Source of the DNA: Xanthomonas hortorum
GTDB taxonomy: Bacteria > Pseudomonadota > Gammaproteobacteria > Xanthomonadales > Xanthomonadaceae
Reading direction: 5' to 3' (one strand)
DNA length: 5,581 bases
NCBI RefSeq assembly: GCF_002940005.1
Contig: NZ_MDEF01000154.1
Position 1 is the stretch's first letter. Every line of letters begins with the position of its first letter. Of the stretch, positions 1 to 4,439 are shown one piece after another. The notes under the pieces are model-generated. The model searched no databases. It was not told the DNA's origin and worked only from the letters and a program-made list of their open reading frames with translations. A program made the position numbers and the translations under genes.

Positions 1-158
1 GGGTAGGGAATTGGACTCCAAACTGAGGCGCTACTCAAAATTGGGTGGACGTCGAACGGACGTTAGAACAAGCTATAACGATTTGGCGGCCTCTTTGCCA
101 CTTTGTATGACTAGAGCATTTCACACAGTCCAACACAAAGTCTGTAACTACGCATTGG
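1..158. other. Unassigned, relatively AT-rich left edge
   Basis: I see no supportable gene here. The open frame that starts at 11 runs through the promoter and RNA structures farther right and has no convincing ribosome binding site. TATAAC at 74-79 could be a -10 box, but it has no properly spaced -35. The composition looks less GC-rich than the rest of the window. It could be the downstream flank of an element lying left of the window, but no terminal inverted repeat or duplication can be seen from this one edge. Confidence 0.4.
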
Positions 159-188
159 TTGACAGCCAAAACAAATTCGTTGCAGACT
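159..188 (+). promoter_or_regulatory. Candidate sigma-70 promoter for the antisense RNA/leader/symE transcript
   Basis: The -35 box is a perfect TTGACA (159-164). An 18-base spacer leads to CAGACT (183-188), which matches TATAAT at only three of six positions, so the -10 is weak. Transcription would start near 195, just before an AGGAG/CTCCT hairpin (197-201 with 210-214), and read into the C4-like RNA, the short ORF and symE. In P1, c4 and the genes it controls share one promoter, which would fit. The assignment is inferred from sequence match and position only. Confidence 0.45.
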
Positions 189-227
189 CAACTTCAAGGA
201 GCGTAGAAACTCCTCACGTAGCGGCAC

Positions 228-255
228 CCACCTCCGTCAAACCGGTGGTTTTTTT
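228..255 (+). terminator. Weak intrinsic terminator-like hairpin with T7 tract
   Basis: CCACC (228-232) can pair with GGTGG (244-248), directly followed by seven T (249-255). An alternative shorter hairpin is AAACC (239-243) with GGTTT (247-251). Either stem is only 5 bp, so termination would be partial. If used, it would release an RNA of about 60 nt from the candidate promoter at 159-188 before the C4-like core is made. The segment also contains ACCTCC (230-235), which could pair with GGAGGT (405-410) in the ribosome binding site downstream. Confidence 0.35.
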
Positions 256-278
256 GTGTCTGCAACCTGCAGGCGCGA

Positions 279-369
279 CCGACGCAATGCCTGCGTCGGG
301 AGGGCGGCGAATACAACACCCGTAAGGGGAATAAGCCCGCCGGCTACGTGCGGTTTCTAACCTCCCGAC
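279..369 (+). ncRNA. C4-type antisense RNA (phage P1/P7 c4-like)
   Basis: Seen: GTCGGGAGG (295-303) pairs perfectly with CCTCCCGAC (361-369), a 9-bp stem closing a multiloop. Inside are CCC-GTAA-GGG (319-328), with a GNRA-type tetraloop, and CCGC/GCGG (337-340 with 350-353). The segments flanking the second hairpin, ATAAGCC (331-337) and CTAACCTCC (357-365), are complementary to the ribosome binding region of the ORF that starts at 416. Known: C4 RNAs of phages P1 and P7 are short antisense RNAs, made from the same transcript as their target, that use two separated segments to block translation of a small ORF coupled to the antirepressor gene. Inferred: this RNA does the same for the 416-568 ORF and the coupled symE frame. 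The family match is from memory of the conserved core. An upstream 8-bp hairpin (279-286 with 292-299) competes with the closing stem. The 5' and 3' ends are uncertain; the transcript could run from about 195 to about 397. Confidence 0.62.
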
Positions 370-372
370 ATC

Positions 373-397
373 CCGTCGCCTGCGGGCGATGGTCTTT
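373..397 (+). terminator. Hairpin at the 3' side of the antisense RNA, possible terminator or processing site
   Basis: Bases 373-380 pair with 385-392 (8 bp including one G-U) around a TGCG loop, followed by TCTTT. The T-rich tail is short, so this would be an inefficient terminator or a processing boundary. It sits between the C4-like core and the ribosome binding site it appears to target, where the antisense RNA must be separated from the downstream message. Confidence 0.35.
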
Positions 398-413
398 GGC
401 TTATGGAGGTTGG
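398..413 (+). promoter_or_regulatory. Ribosome binding region and antisense target of the leader ORF
   Basis: GGAGG (405-409) lies 6 bases before the ATG at 416. GGCTTAT (398-404) is the exact complement of 331-337. GGAGGTTGG (405-413) pairs with 357-365, with one G-U. Sixteen consecutive bases around the Shine-Dalgarno are thus covered by two segments of the C4-like RNA, 7 and 9 bp long. The two segments occur in the same 5'-to-3' order in RNA and target, so both can pair at once only as a loop-type, non-nested contact or one after the other. Pairing would hide the ribosome binding site. Confidence 0.6.
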
Positions 414-415
414 TC

Positions 416-568
416 ATGCTTCGTGCACCCCTGCGCTTGTCGGACGTGTCGGTCCGATTCATTTCACCACATGGGCTGTTTGCAATGTCCGGGCAACGCC
501 AGAGTGCCTTGCTACGTTTGGTGCCCCAGTGCGTATGCGTCCAGCATGATTCGAAGGAGGCACGCTAA
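416..568 (+). CDS. 50-aa leader ORF translationally coupled to the symE frame (icd-like position)
   Basis: ATG at 416 is preceded by GGAGG with 6-base spacing. The frame gives 50 residues beginning MLRAPLRLSDVSVRF and ending QHDSKEAR. It is arginine-rich, with no membrane segment or domain I recognise. Its TAA stop (566-568) overlaps the ATG at 568 (TAATG), and the Shine-Dalgarno of the next frame (AAGGAGG, 554-560) lies inside its last codons, so the downstream start would be opened by translation of this ORF. The layout matches icd of phage P1, which couples antirepressor synthesis to C4 RNA control; no sequence similarity to Icd is claimed. The peptide may have no function beyond coupling. 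Codon use gives little independent support; the case rests on the ribosome binding site, the overlap and the antisense complementarity. Confidence 0.5.
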   Translation: MLRAPLRLSDVSVRFISPHGLFAMSGQRQSALLRLVPQCVCVQHDSKEAR

Positions 569-682
569 TGCGCCGCACTCCATCGAAGGCGACCTTAGCC
601 AGTAAGCCGAAACGCGCTGCTAAGCCACCACAGAAAACCTTCGCCACCTGGACTTGTGTCGAGCCGCAGCGCAAACCGCTAC
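568..682 (+). other. 5' portion of the symE-like gene, separated from the rest by a frameshift
   Basis: ATG at 568 has the best ribosome binding site in the window (AAGGAGG, 554-560, 7-base spacing) and is coupled to the preceding ORF. The 38 codons to 681 give a basic, lysine/proline-rich N-terminus ending VEPQRKPL. Continuing in this frame gives an implausible His/Cys-rich run and a stop at 805-807. Skipping the C at 682 joins KPL to TTAEELAKSTPPLPDGPG in the next frame, which reads naturally and leads into the SymE-like domain. The restored product would be 130 aa. The site is not a known +1 slippage sequence, so an inactivating one-base insertion or a sequencing error is likelier than programmed frameshifting. 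Confidence 0.55.
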
Positions 683-961
683 ACCACTGCCGAGGAACTC
701 GCCAAGAGTACGCCCCCGCTGCCCGACGGCCCTGGCCGTCTGCTTGCCCCGCGTCGCGCACGCAAGCCCAAGGCATGCACGGTGAGCTACACGCATTACT
801 CGGGTGACTATGAGCATGGCGGCGATCAACGCGTGCCGCATCTGCGCTTGAGTGGGTTGTGGCTGGAGCAACTTGGTTTTGCGATCGGCAGCAAACTCAG
901 TATCCGTGCGCGCGATGGCGAGCTGGTGATTGCACTACGTGACATGACGCCCGCCGAGTAA
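656..961 (+). CDS. symE: SymE-family toxin-like protein (frame probably broken upstream)
   Basis: This frame holds the recognisable part of a SymE-type protein: a low-complexity arm (PPLPDGPGRLLAPRRARKPK), then CTVSYTHYSGDYEHGGDQ, then the conserved block VPHLRLSGLWLEQLGFAIG continuing to SKLSIRARDGELVI. SymE proteins carry an AbrB/SpoVT-like fold. E. coli SymE is an SOS-induced toxin whose mRNA is held down by the antisense RNA SymR, so antisense control of a relative here is in keeping with the family. The only in-frame start (GTG, 656) has no good ribosome binding site, and codons before it are also open back to 599. The likely original start is ATG 568 in another frame, with a one-base insertion near 682; the coordinates given are therefore those of the open frame and not a confident start. 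The C-terminal domain is intact, so toxicity or DNA/RNA binding could persist if any product is made. Family assignment is fairly sure; function in this organism is inferred. Confidence 0.72.
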   Translation: MSSRSANRYTTAEELAKSTPPLPDGPGRLLAPRRARKPKACTVSYTHYSGDYEHGGDQRVPHLRLSGLWLEQLGFAIGSKLSIRARDGELVIALRDMTPAE

Positions 962-1322
962 GCAGTGCGCAGCATCGAACGACGCGATACGCCTTCGATG
1001 GGCTGGCAGGTCCGGCGGGATCTCTGGACCTGCGTTCATAAAAACAGAGGTTGCTAGAGGACAATCGATCCCCCCGCTTAGGTGAGAGAGCTTGTGCAAC
1101 AGCACGCGCTAGTGCTCAGGATCAAGACTGTAGTCAGGGCAAACCAACAAGGCAAACATGTCATAGACTCAGAGCATGCTCTCCAAGGCGACCATGGCGG
1201 ACTCAACCACGCCGATCACTGGACAGGACGCATTTGCTTTCTTGGGCATGCGGGGCGATGCATAGGTACGTCGCTGCGCTTACTTCAACATACGCGTTAG
1301 ACCTTTCACCAAGGAGAGCCAC
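962..1322. other. Intergenic gap with hairpins, no confident gene
   Basis: Two inverted repeats follow the symE stop. CATCGAA/TTCGATG (973-979 with 994-1000) can be extended outward by CAG/CTG past a bulge. GCAGGTCC/GGACCTGC (1006-1013 with 1026-1033) has a 12-base loop and no T tract on either useful side. A smaller hairpin is AGCAC/GTGCT (1101-1105 with 1112-1116). The open frames crossing the gap (1051-1326 and 1082-1300) lack ribosome binding sites and recognisable products. A 29-codon ORF at 1176-1265 is possible but doubtful. No clear promoter for the gene at 1323 could be picked out. Confidence 0.5.
1006..1033 (+). terminator. 8-bp perfect hairpin downstream of symE, possible terminator
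   Basis: GCAGGTCC (1006-1013) and GGACCTGC (1026-1033) form a perfect 8-bp stem 45 bases after the symE stop. There is no T run on the 3' side (GTTCATAAAAA follows), so classical intrinsic termination is not supported. It may instead stabilise the 3' end of the transcript, together with the hairpin at 973-1000. Confidence 0.3.
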
Positions 1323-1781
1323 ATGACAGATCAAGACGACACTCAACCCAAGCTGGAAGACGTCAAGCTGGCGTTCGATGGACAGAGCCTGGATTGGTAT
1401 CTGCAGAAGCTGGTCGCGACCGTCAACACTTCGAACGTGCAGTTCGGCATTACGCTGTTTGTTGAAGGCATCATTGTTTCAGGCCAGCTTGTCAGCGGGA
1501 AACAGTACTTCGAGGCATTTGCGCAGGAATTTTCTGCCGCCTATCCAGGCAACGCCGACGAAAAAGAAGATATCCGCCGCGCGTTTGCCAGCCACGCCAG
1601 TATCTACGACGCCGAAGAAGATGTTCAGCCGAGCAGCACGCCTCCGCAGTTCATTCACCTGATTGAATCGCGTTGCTTTTCACCCGGCGGCCAGCCCCTG
1701 CCCAGCAACCGTGGTGTGCTGTGGCGCGGCAAAGTGAATGCCGTTTCCGGCTTTACCCTGGGATCGCTGTCGGCGGATTAA
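1323..1781 (+). CDS. gvpU: GvpU-like protein (gas vesicle accessory protein family)
   Basis: ATG at 1323 is preceded by AAGGAG (1311-1316) at 6-base spacing, which fixes the start; the product is 152 aa. The order of conserved blocks matches GvpU of Bacillus megaterium as I remember it: FGITLFVEGIIVSG (41-54), SGKQYFEAF (58-66), FIHLIESR (110-117), LWRGKV (133-138) and GFTLGSLS (143-150). B. megaterium GvpU is about the same size and is encoded in a gas vesicle cluster, where it has been linked to vesicle clustering and assembly. No gvpA, gvpN or other vesicle gene is in this window, and xanthomonads are not known for gas vesicles, so the protein probably has another role that is unknown. It is acidic, has no signal peptide or membrane segment and should be cytoplasmic. 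It appears monocistronic, with a terminator directly after it. Family membership is fairly sure; function is not. Confidence 0.8.
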   Translation: MTDQDDTQPKLEDVKLAFDGQSLDWYLQKLVATVNTSNVQFGITLFVEGIIVSGQLVSGKQYFEAFAQEFSAAYPGNADEKEDIRRAFASHASIYDAEEDVQPSSTPPQFIHLIESRCFSPGGQPLPSNRGVLWRGKVNAVSGFTLGSLSAD

Positions 1782-1802
1782 GCCTGGCAAGCTCCGCTTT
1801 GG

Positions 1803-1829
1803 TGTGAGGTGCTCGTCATCTCACATTTT
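1803..1829 (+). terminator. Intrinsic terminator of the gvpU-like gene, overlapping the convergent gene's end
   Basis: TGTGAGGTG (1803-1811) pairs with CATCTCACA (1817-1825), 9 bp including one G-U, around loop CTCGT, followed by TTTT (1826-1829). It lies about 20 bases after the TAA of the gvpU-like gene and covers the TGA of the minus-strand peptidase gene. The opposite strand has no T tract after the hairpin, so it favours + strand transcripts. Confidence 0.6.
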
Positions 1830-4325
1830 CTGCTTGCTAGCCGCATCGCGCGGCGGGGCGTTTTTCACGTAACGGTCGAACCAGTCCAGCATCTCGGCGA
1901 CCACGTCTTCGGTGGATTCGCGTGCGGTGTACCAATGCGGTTCGAACGGCAGCAGTACCAGCCGCGCGGTGCCGCCGTTGCCACGGATCGCCTGGAACAA
2001 CCTCGGGGCCTGAGTGGTTTCGGTCCCGGGGTTGGCGTCGTCCATGCCGTGCACGATCAACAACGGTTCGTTGATCTTGTCGGCGTGGAAGAACGCGGAT
2101 GCCTGCGCGTAGACCTCCGGCGCGGCCCAGAACGAACGGCGCTCGTTCTGAAAACCGAATGGCGTCAGCGTCTTGTTGTAGCTGCCGCTGGTGGCCGCGC
2201 CAGCGCGGAACAGGTCGGTCTGTGCCAACAGGTTGGCCGTCATCAGCGCGCCGTGGCTATGCCCGGTGACGCCGATCCGCTGGCGATCGACCACGCCCAA
2301 TTCCACCGCCTTGTCCACCGCTGCGGTGGCGTCGTCCACCAGTTGCTGCAGGTAGGTGTCGTACGCGGTCTTGGGGTCGCCGACGATGGGGAACGCGGCA
2401 TCGTCGATGATCGCGTAACCGGCCAGCAGCAGCACCTGGTAGTAGCTCAGCCGGGTGAAGTCGCGTTCGCTGGCGCCGCTGACCTGGCCTGCCTTGGAGG
2501 GGTCTGCATAGTCGAGCGGGTAGGCATACAGGATCGCCGGCACGCGCGTGCCTTCCTTGTAGCCGGGCGGCGTGTACAGGGTGAACGACAGCTCCACGCC
2601 GTCCTTGCGCTTGTAAGTCACCAGCCGCTTCTTGATCTGCCGCACCAGCGGAGTCGGATCCGGAAAGTGGGTGACCGGCGTTGCGGTCGAGGCAAGGACC
2701 GCCTCGCCCGTGGCCGCCGTCGGCAGCGGCTGGCCCAGCGTGCGCAGATACACATTGGGCGGGTCGGTCAGCGACTGGTGCCAGGTCAACAGGCGCGACA
2801 CATCGTCGCCGGCAAAACCGAAGAACACCTCGTCCACACTGGCATCGCTGCGAAACAGCCGCTGGGTCTTGCCACTGGCCAGCGCATAGCGATCCAGAAA
2901 CGGCCGGTCGCCGGCCGGCGAGGCGCCCTGCCCGCTCAGGAACAACGCACCCTGCTCTTCGCGCAGCACGGCCTGGCCGTTGGCCAGCACGCGCGTCTCC
3001 GGCAGACCGGGATCGGCGTACAAATCGTCGGTGGACAGGTCGAACAAGACGCGTCCGGCAGTGCCGGGGCGGTCGGCATCCAGCAAGGTGGTACGCCGCC
3101 AATGGCGGTTTTCGTCGTATTCGTCCAGCAGCGCCTGGCTGCCTTCTGCAAACCACGACAGGCCGGCATAGCGCTGCTGCACGCGCGTGAGTTCACGCGG
3201 CTTGGCGGTGAACGGTGCAGCCAGCGTCATCAACTTGTCGCGCGCCGGCACGCTGGTTTTCCAGTCGCCGCCATCGAGCGCTTCGGCCCAGACCAGCGTG
3301 GCCGGCTGGTTGGCGCGCCAGGAATAGGCACGCGGGCCGGTCGCAACCCCTTGCACCGGCACCCGGTCGGCAACCGGCAGATCGGCCAGCACGCGCTCGC
3401 TGCCATTGGCCAGATCCAATACCGCCACAGCGTGAGCGAAACGTGCGTAGGTAGTGACGTAGGAATACGGCTGCTTCAACCGTTGCACCAGCACGTGGCG
3501 GCCATCGGGCGCGCCATCCACGTTGCTGTAGACCGCAGGCGTACCGAGCTTGCGCTGGCTGCCGTTGCCCACATCCACCGTGAGCAGCTGGGAGGTGGCG
3601 TAGTAGGTAAACAAGGCCTCGTCTTCGGGGCTGGCGAGCGTATCGCGCGCTTCATAAGTGCTGCTTTCGCCCTTGCCCTGGATGGTTTCCTTGACCTCCG
3701 GGCCTGGCGGCACCGCAGCCTTGCGCGGAGCGGCGCCCAGGTCTTGCGGCACCGTCTTCAGCAGCAGGGTATCGCTGCCGCCCAGCCATTGGATCTCGCC
3801 GCCCAGCACCGGGTTGAGTTGCACACCGTCGATCCTGCGCACGTTGCCGGTGGCCACCTCGCCCACCCACAGCTCGACGCGATCGGCCGCAGTGTTGTTG
3901 AAGGCGAAGCGGCGCCCGTCCGGCGACCACACCGGCGCTGCCGGACAGGCACCGGCCGGCAGGCTCACGGCGGTCTGCCTGCCGCTTGCAACATCCACCA
4001 GGCTGAAGCCCTGCAGGCAGGAACGAATGCCGTAACCGTTTGAAATGTCGTGGCGGCTATGCGTGCGCGGCTCCACACGCACGCCGGCCAGCTTCAGATA
4101 CGGCTCGGCCACGCGTGCGATCGGCGGGTACTGGGTGCGCTGCACCAGCAACAAGGTCTTGCCCGTGGGGTCCAACCGCGGCGACGGATTGAGCGGTGCG
4201 CGCAACACGCTCAACAATGGCTCCGGTGGCTGCCGGTAACCGCCATCGGGCGTGCCGGCAACCGCAGACACCGGCAAAAGGCTGGCAAGCACCAGTAACC
4301 CGCTCCATCGGTACGCGGTGAGCAT
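1821..4325 (-). CDS. Exported S9D-type prolyl oligopeptidase-family peptidase (glutamyl peptidase-like)
   Basis: The start is ATG at 4325, not the in-frame GTG at 4352, because a signal peptide begins there: MLTAYRW, a hydrophobic core, and an AVA site after residue 23. GGAG lies about 10 bases upstream. The product is 834 aa. Residues about 30-540 resemble the S9 beta-propeller, opening with PEPLLSVL and the PPIARVAEPYLKLAGVRV stretch typical of subfamily S9D. The C-terminal third is the alpha/beta-hydrolase catalytic domain. The triad is Ser690 in GHSHG, Asp763 in HGMDDANPG and His797 in LPFEPHWYTARES. The last motif closely parallels LPFESHGYAARES of plant chloroplast glutamyl peptidase (from memory), so cleavage after Glu is possible but not shown. 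The mature enzyme should be periplasmic or secreted and degrade peptides. The gene lies 114 bases downstream of the alpha/beta hydrolase gene on the same strand and is convergent with the gvpU-like gene. All key residues are present and no damage is visible. Plain dipeptidyl or oligopeptidase specificity remains an alternative. Confidence 0.9.
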   Translation of the reverse strand: MLTAYRWSGLLVLASLLPVSAVAGTPDGGYRQPPEPLLSVLRAPLNPSPRLDPTGKTLLLVQRTQYPPIARVAEPYLKLAGVRVEPRTHSRHDISNGYGIRSCLQGFSLVDVASGRQTAVSLPAGACPAAPVWSPDGRRFAFNNTAADRVELWVGEVATGNVRRIDGVQLNPVLGGEIQWLGGSDTLLLKTVPQDLGAAPRKAAVPPGPEVKETIQGKGESSTYEARDTLASPEDEALFTYYATSQLLTVDVGNGSQRKLGTPAVYSNVDGAPDGRHVLVQRLKQPYSYVTTYARFAHAVAVLDLANGSERVLADLPVADRVPVQGVATGPRAYSWRANQPATLVWAEALDGGDWKTSVPARDKLMTLAAPFTAKPRELTRVQQRYAGLSWFAEGSQALLDEYDENRHWRRTTLLDADRPGTAGRVLFDLSTDDLYADPGLPETRVLANGQAVLREEQGALFLSGQGASPAGDRPFLDRYALASGKTQRLFRSDASVDEVFFGFAGDDVSRLLTWHQSLTDPPNVYLRTLGQPLPTAATGEAVLASTATPVTHFPDPTPLVRQIKKRLVTYKRKDGVELSFTLYTPPGYKEGTRVPAILYAYPLDYADPSKAGQVSGASERDFTRLSYYQVLLLAGYAIIDDAAFPIVGDPKTAYDTYLQQLVDDATAAVDKAVELGVVDRQRIGVTGHSHGALMTANLLAQTDLFRAGAATSGSYNKTLTPFGFQNERRSFWAAPEVYAQASAFFHADKINEPLLIVHGMDDANPGTETTQAPRLFQAIRGNGGTARLVLLPFEPHWYTARESTEDVVAEMLDWFDRYVKNAPPRDAASKQKM

Positions 4326-4409
4326 CTCGGTAGTTCTCCGGTGAATGATCACAGCAACCTAGCACGCCGACACAACGGCTCATATGCGCCCGAACGCAGC
4401 CCTGTCGCT

Positions 4410-4424
4410 GCGTCCGCAGGACGC
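4410..4424 (-). terminator. Small hairpin between the hydrolase and peptidase genes
   Basis: GCGTCC (4410-4415) and GGACGC (4419-4424) form a 6-bp stem with a three-base loop, 16 bases beyond the hydrolase stop. No T tract follows on the minus strand, so termination would be weak at best. Read-through into the peptidase gene is plausible. Confidence 0.25.
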
Positions 4425-4439
4425 GTGCAAACGACGCAG

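Noticed and set aside
11..325. 104-codon + strand frame at the left edge
   Set aside because: It runs across the candidate promoter, the T7 tract and most of the antisense RNA stem; no ribosome binding site and no recognisable product.
348..605. 85-codon + strand frame overlapping the leader ORF
   Set aside because: Its ATG has no upstream Shine-Dalgarno and the product is Cys/Trp-rich noise; the frame that starts at 416 has the ribosome binding site and the coupled stop.
679..690. Programmed +1 frameshift in symE
   Set aside because: CCG CTA CAC CAC contains no known slippery codon, stop-codon pause or obvious stimulatory structure, so a plain insertion is simpler.
459..871. Minus-strand frames opposite symE
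   Set aside because: Arg/Ala-rich shadows with no ribosome binding site. A SymR-like RNA on this strand is possible, but no promoter was identified to support it.
1101..1116. AGCAC/GTGCT hairpin as a regulatory element
   Set aside because: A 5-bp stem is common by chance in GC-rich DNA, and it is not positioned at a start, stop or T tract.
1051..1326. Open frames across the 962-1322 gap on the + strand
   Set aside because: No ribosome binding site, no motif, and composition unlike neighbouring proteins; one overlaps the gvpU-like start out of frame.
1809..4043. 744-codon open frame on the + strand
   Set aside because: It lies antisense to the S9 peptidase gene, which has a signal peptide, catalytic triad and ribosome binding site. 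The translation is Arg/Gln/Gly/His-rich with no domain, as expected for the opposite strand of a GC-rich gene.
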